Shown: positions 16,579-24,444 of the stretch, one piece after another
Layout: each line of letters starts with the position of its first letter
How positions within the stretch are numbered: the first letter of the stretch is position 1
Assembly: GCA_021816925.1 (NCBI GenBank)
Contig: JAKAWQ010000038.1
Coordinates: 1-37,452 of the forward strand
Source: Pseudomonadota bacterium
GTDB lineage: Bacteria > Pseudomonadota > Alphaproteobacteria > Acetobacterales > Acetobacteraceae
Length of the DNA: 37,452 nucleotides
Direction of reading: 5' to 3'
Notes under the pieces: model-generated
Told to the model about the DNA's origin: nothing
The model's input: only the letters and a program-made list of their open reading frames with translations
Databases searched by the model: none
Program-made: the position numbers and the translations under genes

Positions 16579-17362
16579 CCCAGCGGGCGAGCCAACCCAG
16601 GGTTGTCGGCAAGGAACGAAAATAAATTTTCACGCGGCCCGTGGAGCCGTCCGGCTCGATGTCGAGGGCCAGCCCGGCAGGCCAGCTATCCTGCGAGCAA
16701 TGTTCTGAGAGCGTACAGAGTCGCGCGAGCGCGGCCGGGCGGGCCAGCTCCTTCAGGATCCAGCCCGCCCTGAGCCAGCGGTCGCGGCAGTTTCCCCAGT
16801 TGAGATTGAAGTACGGCTTGATCCGGAGGGCATTGCCCTTGAGCGCAACGCCGACCCAGGCGGCGCTTCGCAGATGCGCCGGCCAGAGCTCGCCGGCGGG
16901 CGGCGCGAGCAGAGCCGCCGCCCGGTCGAGGAAGAGCGGGGCGTGGCCATGGGCGGCGATGCAGCCCTGTTCGATGAGGCCGAGCGTGTGGCCGAGTCGG
17001 GCGGCGGGCGCGGCGCCGATCGGACCGGTTTCGCAGAGAAAGCCCCAGCCGCCGCCCTGATCGAGCCTCAGCACCCACTGGAACGGCAAGCCATCAGCAT
17101 TGATGTACGAGAGGCCGGTGAAGGGAGGGACGGCGGGACGGTCGAGCGAGTCCTTCGTGAACAAGGCGAAGATCCGCCGGATTCGTCCCGCCGCGTTGTT
17201 GTCCGGCCGATAAAGCCGGAGCAGTCCCTCGAGCTGCGCACCGAGATGGGCGCCGAGATGCGGGACCGATTCGGGCTCTGCCGGGCCGATGTCGGACGTC
17301 CCGCGCTCCCGGCCCGGCACGTACCCGGCGTCAAGGGTGCTGGACGATCGCGACGGAGCCAT
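16553..17362 (-). CDS. ABBA-prenyltransferase-like N-terminal part of the frameshifted gene
   Basis: This part encodes up to 269 residues. LALDIEPDGS and RVKIYFRSLP resemble the repeating strand pattern of ABBA-fold aromatic prenyltransferases, and the same pattern recurs after the frameshift, as expected for a pseudo-symmetric barrel. The assignment rests on memory of the pattern and is tentative. Start choice is open: the ATG at 17362 overlaps the collagen-like gene by 32 bp, while a GTG at 17320 lies 11 bp after that gene's stop. It ends prematurely at 16553 because of the extra base at 16579-16581. Confidence 0.6.
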   Translation of the reverse strand: MAPSRSSSTLDAGYVPGRERGTSDIGPAEPESVPHLGAHLGAQLEGLLRLYRPDNNAAGRIRRIFALFTKDSLDRPAVPPFTGLSYINADGLPFQWVLRLDQGGGWGFLCETGPIGAAPAARLGHTLGLIEQGCIAAHGHAPLFLDRAAALLAPPAGELWPAHLRSAAWVGVALKGNALRIKPYFNLNWGNCRDRWLRAGWILKELARPAALARLCTLSEHCSQDSWPAGLALDIEPDGSTGRVKIYFRSLPTTLGWLARWVQRGRPWP

Positions 17363-17981
17363 CGAGACCGTTGCCGCCGTTGCCGCCGGTCGGGCCGTTC
17401 AGGCCGGGGGCTCCGTTCGGCCCGGTGTTGCGGCCGTCGCCGCCGGGCCCGAACGCACCACCGATTCCGGCCGCGCCGGCGATGCCACTGCGCCCGCCCT
17501 GCGCATTGCCGTGCACGGTTCCGGCGGCGATGCTTTTGGCGACGACGGTGATGTTGCCGCCGTTGCCGCCCTGTCCGCCGTTGCCGCCGCCGCCGCCCGG
17601 ACCGCCGTTGCCGCCCTGGCCGCCATTGCCGCGCGGATCGCCGCTGTCGGCGGAGAAGCCGCCGCCGCCGCCCGGACCGCCGGTCCCGCCGGTCCCGCCG
17701 GGGCCGCCGTCGCCACCCTTGCCGCCGCGGGTATCGATGTTGACGCCAACCACGAAGTCATCCACCTGGATGGTGATGTTGCTGCCGAACTCGCCGGCAG
17801 TGCCGTCGGTGCCGCGCGAGCCCGGCTGGCCGTTGCCGCCGAGCTGCCCGTCGCCGGGCGGGTCGTCGCCGCTCCAATGAGCGACGCCGTGCCGTCCCTC
17901 CTGGCCCGGCTGTTCAGCCTGGCCCGGGGAACCGGGATAGCCGTTCGATCCGTCCGCCCCACGGGCGATGATGTCGGGCAT
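17331..17981 (-). CDS. Collagen-like Gly-rich repeat protein
   Basis: A 216-residue protein dominated by Gly-X-Y triplets (GNGQPGSRGTDGTAGEFG; GGNGGPGGGGGNGGQGG; GPNGAPGLNGPTGG). Two non-collagen segments interrupt it: NITIQVDDFVVGVNIDTRGG (about 68-87) and NITVVAKSIAAGTVHGNAQG (about 143-162), which look like single beta-solenoid coils. No signal peptide or anchor is visible. It lies 11 bp after the preceding hypothetical gene and overlaps or abuts the prenyltransferase gene, so all three are one operon. It may be a substrate, a scaffold or a structural product; nothing in the sequence decides this. Confidence 0.8.
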   Translation of the reverse strand: MPDIIARGADGSNGYPGSPGQAEQPGQEGRHGVAHWSGDDPPGDGQLGGNGQPGSRGTDGTAGEFGSNITIQVDDFVVGVNIDTRGGKGGDGGPGGTGGTGGPGGGGGFSADSGDPRGNGGQGGNGGPGGGGGNGGQGGNGGNITVVAKSIAAGTVHGNAQGGRSGIAGAAGIGGAFGPGGDGRNTGPNGAPGLNGPTGGNGGNGLDGSVAIVQHP

Positions 17982-17992
17982 CTCTGTTCTCC

Positions 17993-18595
17993 CTACTGCT
18001 TGCGCCTGGCCGCCGCGGCGGTCACGGCGGTGGTTACGGGCTTCGACACGCGGCCGGGGCGGATGCCCTCGAGCGCGGTGATCCTGAAGGTCGTGGAGCC
18101 ACCGCAGACAATGCGCCCGGTGCGGTGAATGGTGATCTTGTTGGCAAGCACCGCCTGAGTGGAAGGCGATATCGTCAGCGTGGCGCCGTCCATCACCTCG
18201 ATGTCGCCGAACGTCGCGATGTTGAGGACCGCCTTGTTGATGTCGAGGTAGCGGTCGAACACCGGGGTGAGGTACTCCAGCGACGCCGCGGCGGTTCCGT
18301 AGACGTAGGCCTTGAATGCGGCGTGCGTCGACTGGCGGGCAGCGGCGCGGATTTCGGAGTCCTCGGAGTCGAGATCTGCGGCATCGGCGGTTGCCGCCGG
18401 CACGGCCGAATCGTAGCGGCAGACTCCGTTCTCCCGGAGCGCCTTGGTGGCCTCCGGCGAAAGGCCGAGGACTTCGCGGACCTCTTCGGCGCTGCGTGGC
18501 CGGACCTGCCTATAGGTGTGTTTGAAACGTTCCGAGTCCGGCGAGAGCGTCATGCACTCACCAGCCTCGACGCGGAGTGACTGGGCTTCGGCCAT
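17993..18595 (-). CDS. Hypothetical protein with helical N-terminus and beta-solenoid-like C-terminus
   Basis: A 200-residue protein I cannot assign. Residues 20-110 are charged and helical (SAEEVREVLGLSPEATKAL, IRAAARQSTHAAFKAYVYG). Residues 118-175 read as short strands with turns: AVLNIATFGDIEVMDGATL, ANKITIHRTGRIVCGG and FRITALEGI, a pattern typical of small beta-helices. The ATG at 18595 has GAGGAGGAAGAG upstream. It is the first gene of the collagen/prenyltransferase operon. Confidence 0.65.
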   Translation of the reverse strand: MAEAQSLRVEAGECMTLSPDSERFKHTYRQVRPRSAEEVREVLGLSPEATKALRENGVCRYDSAVPAATADAADLDSEDSEIRAAARQSTHAAFKAYVYGTAAASLEYLTPVFDRYLDINKAVLNIATFGDIEVMDGATLTISPSTQAVLANKITIHRTGRIVCGGSTTFRITALEGIRPGRVSKPVTTAVTAAAARRKQ

Positions 18596-18971
18596 CGGGT
18601 CTCTTCCTCCTCTGCTGGATTGATCTCACGGCAGGCTTCCGATGTAGGAAGCGGATAGGCCTTGCGTCTATCGGTAGAATTACCCATCCGCGCACCGCTT
18701 CGGTCCCGGAGGGATGGGAAGATGCAACGTGCGTCGGGCCGATCGAGACTCGAGACATCGCTGCCGCGAGAGCTGGCTACGAAGGGACCCGTCGAAACAC
18801 TCCGATCACCGACCGACAGCGAGCGTCACGGCGAGGGCGTCGTGAGAGCGTACGATCCGTGGCTGGCCGCGCGGAGGGAAGCGGCGCGATGGCAAAAGGT
18901 TTCGAATTCACAACGTTCTGGCCAGGGCGGGTGCCCGGCCGGAGCGGGAGAGACCGGTGGGGACGATCCTC
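18596..18971. other. Gene-free stretch holding the collagen-operon promoter
   Basis: The 376 bp between the collagen operon and the SRPBCC gene have no convincing gene on either strand. The stretch contains the ribosome site of the first operon gene (18600-18612) and the inverted repeat at 18636-18653. The rest could hold remnants of the damaged SRPBCC 3' region. Confidence 0.4.
18636..18653. promoter_or_regulatory. Inverted repeat upstream of the collagen-like operon
   Basis: GCTTCC-GATGTA-GGAAGC is perfect and lies 41-58 bp upstream of the first gene's start, a usual place for an operator. No matching regulator is encoded next to it. Confidence 0.35.
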
Positions 18972-19754
18972 TCAATCGCGGAGCGAGGCCGCGAGCGCGT
19001 CACCCTCACCGAGCAGGGCGCCTTCCTCGACGGCTACGACGAAGCCAGCCGGCGCGAGCATGGCACCGGACTCCTTCTGGACGCGCTCGCGGCCGCCGAC
19101 CCTGACGTCCATCTGCCGCTCGAGCAGAGTCCATTCCGTGGCAGGGCCGCCGAACCAGCGGGCCTTTGCCTCTTCCTCGGTGAGCGCCTTCCAGACACCG
19201 GCGAGCGGGGCCCGGTAACGGCGTTCTAGGGGGAAGGTGGCGTGGACGATGGAGCGCGCAGCGCTACCTTTTTCCGTCTCCGCGAGTACGGATCCGAGGC
19301 GGGCGAGAGTCTGGCGCCAGCCCTCCGAGGCGCCCTCGATCATGCGGAGCGCGATGGGGTCGTGGATGGCGTAGGCCTGGATTAGCTCCATCCGCGTGCC
19401 GGCAGCCTCGTCGGCGAAGCTGACGATGGTGCGGGCGGTGAACAGCCGATGGCCGGCAGCGTCCGTGGCATCCATTTCGATGGCGAGGCGGGAGACCGGG
19501 ACCAGCTCGGTGAAGCGGCCGCGGATCCAGTGCTCGACGCCTTCGGGGCTCCGCATGCAGACCTCGAACCGGCCGCCGATCTCGCTCGCGACGTTGGCCA
19601 CCGGCACGCCGTAGCCGGCGGGACAGAACCAGCGCTTGACGTGTTCGGCCGTGGTCCAGCCCTTGAACACCCGGGCGCGGGGGGCCTGAAAGGTTCGGGA
19701 GAGCCGGATTTCCGGCGGGTTCGCCGCGGGTCCGGTTTCAGGGGCCTCGGTCAT
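18972..19754 (-). pseudogene. Tandem SRPBCC (AHSA1/ligand-binding) protein with rearranged C-terminus
   Basis: Two AHSA1-type START-like domains are fused. The first (about 16-150) is complete, from IRLSRTFQAPRARVFKGW to EGWRQTLARLGSVLAE. The second begins normally ([41 protein letters not shown]), then loses the fold. The missing family ending, [20 protein letters not shown], is present at 19002-19070 but on the opposite strand. Flipping the 78 bp between two 15-bp inverted repeats restores it in frame up to DALAASLRD and the stop. About 50 central residues also appear deleted. The first domain may still work. It overlaps the ArsR gene by 17 bp; ArsR-AHSA1 pairs are common. Confidence 0.75.
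18987..19094. repeat. 15-bp perfect inverted repeats around a 78-bp inverted segment
   Basis: GGCCGCGAGCGCGTC at 18987-19001 is the exact reverse complement of 19080-19094. The 78 bp between them (19002-19079) is a multiple of three and encodes the expected AHSA1 ending on the plus strand, whereas the gene runs on the minus strand. Recombination or template switching between the repeats explains this. Confidence 0.8.
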
Positions 19755-20094
19755 CGTCCGCTCCTTCCCTGCTCAGGGTTTCGAGGTATTCGCCGAGGCG
19801 GTCGAGGCGATGCTCCCACTCCGTCCGGCGGGCGTTAATCCATTGCTCGGCGCGGCCGAGCGCCGCGGGCTCGATCGCGCAGGTGCGTACGCGGCCGACC
19901 TTCTCGGAGCGGATGAGGCCGGCGCCGTCGAGCACATGGAGGTGCTGAAGGACCGCCGGCAAGGACATCGGCAACGGGCGGGCGAGGCCGCTCACCGAGA
20001 CCGGGGCAAGGCTCAGTCGTTCCAGAATGGCGCGGCGTGCAGGATCCGAGAGGGCGTGGAAGAGCCGGTCGAGGTCCGACGATTGGTTAAGCAT
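19738..20094 (-). CDS. ArsR-family winged-helix regulator
   Basis: A 118-residue repressor-type protein with the ArsR core: LFHALSDPARRAILERL, SVSGLARPLPMSLPAVLQHL (recognition helix region) and LDGAGLIRSEKVGRVRTCAI. No metal-binding cysteine pair is seen, so it belongs to the ArsR group paired with SRPBCC/AHSA1 partners rather than arsenic sensors. The start is the ATG at 20094, inside an inverted repeat and 10 bp from a TATAGT -10 element, so the transcript is probably leaderless or nearly so. It overlaps the AHSA1 gene downstream. Confidence 0.9.
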   Translation of the reverse strand: MLNQSSDLDRLFHALSDPARRAILERLSLAPVSVSGLARPLPMSLPAVLQHLHVLDGAGLIRSEKVGRVRTCAIEPAALGRAEQWINARRTEWEHRLDRLGEYLETLSREGADDDRGP

Positions 20095-20103
20095 AAACTT
20101 AAC
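20086..20103. promoter_or_regulatory. Operator-like inverted repeat over the ArsR start codon
   Basis: GTTAAG-CATAAA-CTTAAC has perfect 6-bp arms, and its spacer contains the ArsR ATG (20092-20094 on the minus strand). TATAGT just upstream would place transcription start at or beside the ATG. Binding by ArsR here would block its own promoter. Confidence 0.5.
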
Positions 20104-20170
20104 TATAGGCGCGACGAGTTCGTTCGGCAAGGATTTTCGCGATGTTTCCCGGATACGGAAAGCGGCGTGG

Positions 20171-21052
20171 TCAGCCGGCGCGCCAGAGATCCCCTTCGCG
20201 GCGGGCGCGCCCGTCAGCCTCGAGCTTGAGCAGGTGGCCGAGCAGGTTGCGCTCGGCCGGCGCACGGAGCCTTTCGCTGATGCCGCGGTAGATGATGTCG
20301 GCCAGCGCGGGAAGCGCGATCGGCATCGGCCCGAGCGCGGCGGCGACCGCCTTCTCCCGTTCCAGCCGATGGGCCAGTAGCGCGCCGATGAACGCGGCGG
20401 GACGGCCGAGCATCGGACCGTGGCCGGGCAGCAGCCAGCGATCGTCACGCTCGATCAGCCGACGCAAATTCGCAAGATAGGCGCCCATATGCCCGTTCGG
20501 TGGAGCAACGATGCTGGTGGACCATGTCATCACATGGTCGGCCGAGAAGAGAACTCCGTTGGCGGTCGCGAAGCAGAGGTGATCGGCCGCGTGGCCCGGC
20601 GTGTGCAGTACGGCTAGCCCCGCCACCTCGTCGCCCTCGGCGAGCGGGTGGTCGATCTTCAGATCCGGCTGGATACTTGGGCAGAAACCATAGACGGGGG
20701 CGCCGATTGCCGCGCGCAAGGCGTTGGTGGCACCCCCATGATCGCGATGGCCGTGCGAGAGGAGGATGCGCCGGATATTCCCGCCTGCGGCGGCAATTAC
20801 CGCCGCAACGTGCGCGGGATCGTCCGGCCCGGGATCGAGGACGGTCATGCCGTCCTCGGACTCGATCAGGTAGGTGTTGGTGCCGTGATAGGTCATCGGG
20901 CCGGGATTGTTCGCAACCACGCGCCAGACGCCGGGGACGACGGGAAGGGGTACGCCGCGCTCGGGCTCGGGCTCGGTGAGAAAGTGGGCCGCCCCGAGGC
21001 CGCGGGTATGCTCGGGATGCGGGGCGGAGAAACGGGCCGGCAGCTCGTTCAA
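20171..21052 (-). CDS. MBL-fold metallo-hydrolase (LACTB2 / glyoxalase II-like)
   Basis: A 293-residue metallo-beta-lactamase-fold hydrolase with the zinc motif LLSHGHRDHGG, a third ligand in VLHTPGHAADHLC, the aspartate in LFSADHVM and the last histidine in WLLPGHGPML. The C-terminal winged helix (IIYRGISERLRAPAERNLLG) is typical of the LACTB2 group. The start is a TTG at 21052, preceded by GGAGGG at ideal distance. That TTG follows directly after the stop of the metallophosphoesterase gene, so coupling is likely. Substrate unknown. Confidence 0.9.
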   Translation of the reverse strand: MNELPARFSAPHPEHTRGLGAAHFLTEPEPERGVPLPVVPGVWRVVANNPGPMTYHGTNTYLIESEDGMTVLDPGPDDPAHVAAVIAAAGGNIRRILLSHGHRDHGGATNALRAAIGAPVYGFCPSIQPDLKIDHPLAEGDEVAGLAVLHTPGHAADHLCFATANGVLFSADHVMTWSTSIVAPPNGHMGAYLANLRRLIERDDRWLLPGHGPMLGRPAAFIGALLAHRLEREKAVAAALGPMPIALPALADIIYRGISERLRAPAERNLLGHLLKLEADGRARREGDLWRAG

Positions 21053-22912
21053 TCAACCCTCCGGGGAAGCGGGGTGGCAACGTTCAATACCGGCGGGCCA
21101 GGTGCCGGGCAAGCGAGGCCGGCCGGCTGCTCGTCCGCCGGTTGCACGCTGCGGCCGCTCGGGCACGTCGATGCGCTCCGGTTCGAGCAGCCGGAGATGG
21201 CCCGCGTCGGGCGCAGCAAGGGTGTGGACGTAGAAATACGGGGCACGGCCGGCGGGCGCACCCATCACAGGCGAGGGAGCAGAGACAATCGGCAGGCCCG
21301 CGCATTCGCCGAGCCAGTCGATGTGTCGGTGGCCGTGCATGAGCAGGGCGCGCCCGGCGAGCGGGCGGAGGCGGCGGAGGAACCAGTTGCCATTGACGAG
21401 TGCGGTGCCGATGCGCTCGGAAAGCGCCCTCGCCGCCCAGGGATATTCCACCAGGTGGTGGTGCAGGGCGATGATCCAGGAGGCCTCCGGATACTGCGCG
21501 CAGGCGATCGCGATGCCGCGCACCTGCGCGAAGGAGATCAGGCCGAGCGCGTTCGTGAACGAGAAATGCGTCTCGGCATTGGAATTGAGGAGGATGACAC
21601 CGAGCCCGTCGGGTCGGTCGGGCGACATCACCAATGGGAAGACGCGGGCCCAGAGCGCTGCCAGCCGCTTGGAGCCGAGCGGCCGGGCGCAATCGGCGAA
21701 GCGGGCCATGGCCTGCCGATGCGGATCGAGCGCGGCAGCCAGGGTCTCGCCGAGGCGGCCCGCTGCCTGGTCCACCACCCGCACGCGCCTTCCTTGCACG
21801 GCGTCCATGGCTGCGAGCGCGCGGATGCGGCGAAGCCGGCTGTTGGGGCTGATCGGCAGCTCAAGGCGCGCGGGGTTGGCGCGATCGACGATGTTGAGGT
21901 CGTGGTTGCCGGGGAGCAGCAGCACGCGTGCGGTGAGCGCGGGATGGGCACCGAGGATGTCGAGGAACTCGGCCCATTCGGCGGAGCGGCCGGTGTCGGT
22001 GAGGTCACCGGTGACCAGGATGGCGTCCAGTGGTTTCAGCCTGTGGACGCGCTCGATCGCAACGAGCGTACGGCACAGGCGGTCGTTGCCGCAGGGACCG
22101 GCCCGGCCACTCTCGATACGAAACCCGTAGCGCTCGCCGACTACGTGCAGGTCCGAGAGATGGGCGATGCGCCAGGTGCGGGCGGCGGGGACCGCCGCCG
22201 CGAAGCCCTCAAGGTCGCGCGGATGGGGCATCGCCGCATCGGCAAACATCCAGACGAGTGCGGCCACCGCGAAATAGGCTGCGAGTAGCACGGTGGCGTT
22301 GGCGATCGCCATCAGGACGAGGAGGTGCAGGTTGTCGAGATCGGGGATGGCGACCGACCAGTGCGAGCGTGGCCAGGCAAGCAGGAGCACGAGGACGGCA
22401 AGGCCGGAGGCGATGAGGCCGGCGGCGAGCGTGGTGAAGGCGTGCAGCCGGCCGAGCCCGGCGGCGCCCGCGCGCCGAGCGAGCAGGCGCTCGGCGAGAT
22501 GGCGCAGCGCCTCGCGGCAGGTGGTGTAGATCGGCTGGACGGCGAGTGCGTTGAGCGACCAGAAGCTCTTCTCGGCCAGCCGGAAGAGGGTGCGGCCGGC
22601 GAGGACGCCGAAGAGGAGGACGGCGAGGAGGACGAGCGTCGGCCATGCGCCGGCGAACGGCGAGACGATCCGCCGCGAGACGAGGCCGATCCAGAGCGAG
22701 GCGGCAAGCGAGGCGAAACCGAGCACGAGGCCCGGGACGACGAGGAGGAGGATGAGCGCCGCGGCGAGGCGGGGCGGGCTCACCTCGACCAGGAGGGTGC
22801 CCATGCGCGAGAGGGCCGAGCGGCGCCGGGCGCTGAGCGCGTCGTCCTCGACATCGCCGCGGCGCGGATCGAGGGCCGGCAGAAGCCGGCGAGTGTCCGC
22901 GGCCCTGGTCAC
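21053..22912 (-). CDS. Membrane-anchored metallophosphoesterase
   Basis: About 619 residues: four hydrophobic helices in the first 260 (ALILLLVVPGLVLGF, PTLVLLAVLLFGVLAG, ASGLAVLVLLLAW, LLAAYFAVAALVWMF), then a calcineurin-like phosphoesterase domain with all metal motifs: IAHLSDLHV, ILVTGDLTD, LLPGNHDL, ALHHH and LMHGHRHID. The domain should face the cytosol or periplasm beside the membrane. I suggest a GTG at 22912, right after the aminotransferase stop; ATG at 22804 would also keep all helices. The substrate cannot be inferred. Confidence 0.85.
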   Translation of the reverse strand: MTRAADTRRLLPALDPRRGDVEDDALSARRRSALSRMGTLLVEVSPPRLAAALILLLVVPGLVLGFASLAASLWIGLVSRRIVSPFAGAWPTLVLLAVLLFGVLAGRTLFRLAEKSFWSLNALAVQPIYTTCREALRHLAERLLARRAGAAGLGRLHAFTTLAAGLIASGLAVLVLLLAWPRSHWSVAIPDLDNLHLLVLMAIANATVLLAAYFAVAALVWMFADAAMPHPRDLEGFAAAVPAARTWRIAHLSDLHVVGERYGFRIESGRAGPCGNDRLCRTLVAIERVHRLKPLDAILVTGDLTDTGRSAEWAEFLDILGAHPALTARVLLLPGNHDLNIVDRANPARLELPISPNSRLRRIRALAAMDAVQGRRVRVVDQAAGRLGETLAAALDPHRQAMARFADCARPLGSKRLAALWARVFPLVMSPDRPDGLGVILLNSNAETHFSFTNALGLISFAQVRGIAIACAQYPEASWIIALHHHLVEYPWAARALSERIGTALVNGNWFLRRLRPLAGRALLMHGHRHIDWLGECAGLPIVSAPSPVMGAPAGRAPYFYVHTLAAPDAGHLRLLEPERIDVPERPQRATGGRAAGRPRLPGTWPAGIERCHPASPEG

Positions 22913-22916
22913 GGGA

Positions 22917-24098
22917 TCATGCGGCCTCGGCGAACCAAGCCATCGCGGCATCGAGCCCGCCGCGGCTGTGCGGCACGCGGTTGAGGCCGAGACTCATCTC
23001 GACCGCACCGAGCGCGCCGAGCACCATCGGCTCGTTGAGATCGCCCAGATGGCCGATGCGAAACACCTTGCCGTTGAGCGGGCCGAGCCCGCCGCCCAGC
23101 GCCACGTTGAAGCGCCGGAGCGCATTCTGGCGGATCGCCTCGGCGTCGTGGCCCTCGGGCATGAGGACGGCGGTGACGGAGTCCGAGACGCGCGCGGGAT
23201 CGGTGCAGAAAAGCTGCGGGCCGGCATTGCCGCCCCAGGCGGAAACGGCGCGGCGCACACCCTCGGCGAGGCGATGGTGGCGGGCGAACACGGCCGGAAG
23301 CCCCTCCTCCTCAAGGAGACGGAGCGCTTCCTGGAGGCCGAAGAAGAGGCTCACCGGAAGCGTGCCGCAGAAGCTCTTCTGGCGGCGGTGGAGCATCTCC
23401 GTCCAATCGAAATAAAAGCGCGGCAGATTCGCCCTCACGTGTGCGGCCATCGCCTTGTCGCTCACCGCGGTGAAGCTGAAGCCGGTCGGCAGCATCAGGC
23501 CCTTCTGGCTCCCCCCGACCACGGCATCGATGCCCCAGGCATCCATGCGGAATTCCATCGAACCGAGCGAGGAGATCGTGTCGGCCAGCAGCAGTGCCGG
23601 ATGATCGGTCTCGTCCAGAAGCCCGCGCACCTCCTCGAGCGGCAGACGGACCCCCGTGGAGGTCTCGTTGTGGACGATGCAAAGCGCGCGGATCTCCTTC
23701 TCGGTATCGGCGGCGAGGCGGCGGCGGAGATCGCCGAGATCGATGCCGCGGCGCCAGTCGGCGGGGAGCGTCTCGACCGCGAGGCCGAACTTCAACGCCA
23801 TCTTCGTCCAGTCGTCGGAGAAATAGCCCGATTCCACCATCAGGAGGCGATCACCTTGCGCACAGAGATTGGCGAGCGTGGCCTCCCACGCACCGTGGCC
23901 GGATGCGGTGTAGAGGAAAACATGATGTCGCGTGCCGAGTACGTGCTTCAGGCCCTCGACGCATTGTTCGTACAGGGCGAGGAAATCCGCGTCATTGAAA
24001 TCGACGGTCGCACGCGCGGTGGCGTGCAGTACGCTGTCGGGAATATTGGTCGGGCCGGGCCCGAAGAAGAAGTTGCGACCGCGGGGACTCTGTTTCAC
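22917..24098 (-). CDS. Class V PLP-dependent aminotransferase (serine/alanine-glyoxylate type)
   Basis: A 393-residue fold-type I enzyme: start-region FFFGPGPTNIPDSVL, PLP ring contacts in TASGHGAWEATLAN, the Asp in LLLADTISSLGSMEF and the Schiff-base Lys in VVGGSQKGLMLPTG. These patterns fit serine-glyoxylate and alanine-glyoxylate aminotransferases, used in the serine cycle or photorespiration-like glyoxylate metabolism. The GTG at 24098 follows AAGGAGGAGATTTTC, a strong site, and is preferred over the ATG 33 bp upstream. Phosphonate aminotransferases are a less likely alternative. Confidence 0.92.
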   Translation of the reverse strand: MKQSPRGRNFFFGPGPTNIPDSVLHATARATVDFNDADFLALYEQCVEGLKHVLGTRHHVFLYTASGHGAWEATLANLCAQGDRLLMVESGYFSDDWTKMALKFGLAVETLPADWRRGIDLGDLRRRLAADTEKEIRALCIVHNETSTGVRLPLEEVRGLLDETDHPALLLADTISSLGSMEFRMDAWGIDAVVGGSQKGLMLPTGFSFTAVSDKAMAAHVRANLPRFYFDWTEMLHRRQKSFCGTLPVSLFFGLQEALRLLEEEGLPAVFARHHRLAEGVRRAVSAWGGNAGPQLFCTDPARVSDSVTAVLMPEGHDAEAIRQNALRRFNVALGGGLGPLNGKVFRIGHLGDLNEPMVLGALGAVEMSLGLNRVPHSRGGLDAAMAWFAEAA

Positions 24099-24148
24099 GA
24101 AAATCTCCTCCTTGGAGCGGCTTGTTCCCATTCGATCATCTTGAGCTA

Positions 24149-24169
24149 TGATAACATCCTATTTTATCA
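24149..24169. promoter_or_regulatory. Inverted repeat in the aminotransferase promoter
   Basis: TGATAA-CATCCTATT-TTATCA has perfect 6-bp arms and lies about 50-70 bp upstream of the aminotransferase start in an AT-rich patch. It may be an operator or part of the promoter; no matching regulator is identified. Confidence 0.3.
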
Positions 24170-24312
24170 GCACAAATTTTTTCCGCGGCCGGTCAAATCC
24201 CGCCACCCAAACCGTCAGAAATTTGCGCTCTTGAATTCAAAGGAGGATCTCGCCGATTCGGAATCGGCTCGGTTTCAATGACTTTCGGTATCGATTGGTC
24301 GAATTTTCTTCT
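24160..24312. repeat. Diverged ~150-bp direct repeat, copy A
   Basis: The stretch matches 28152-28303 in the same orientation at roughly two-thirds to three-quarters identity by eye. Shared blocks include TTTATC, CAAATT, TTTCCG, CCGTCA, CTCTTGA/ACTCTTGA, TTCAAAGGA and CGGTTTC. It encodes nothing recognisable. The following 24313-24444 holds no gene either. With copy B it brackets the SNF2 and toxin-antitoxin genes. Confidence 0.65.
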
Positions 24313-24444
24313 GGCGGCCGCCAACCGATCGAGACCGACGGGCTCCCAATAAGAACGTCGGCACCTCTGCTGCCGACCGCGCGTCGGGGGCGCGGTCACC
24401 GATCCTGCAACTGAAGCGATCATTCGTTCAACCGCCGCCGCCGA

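Noticed and set aside
16553-16600. Programmed frameshift in the prenyltransferase/cyclase gene
   Set aside because: There is no slippery heptamer or following stem that I can see; a single extra G explains the break.
17371-17880. Pro-rich plus-strand frame opposite the collagen-like gene
   Set aside because: Gly codons read in reverse give Pro/Ala repeats; the minus-strand gene fits the operon spacing.
20648-24281. Two long plus-strand frames opposite the MBL, phosphoesterase and aminotransferase genes
   Set aside because: All three minus-strand genes have complete catalytic motifs; the plus-strand frames have none.
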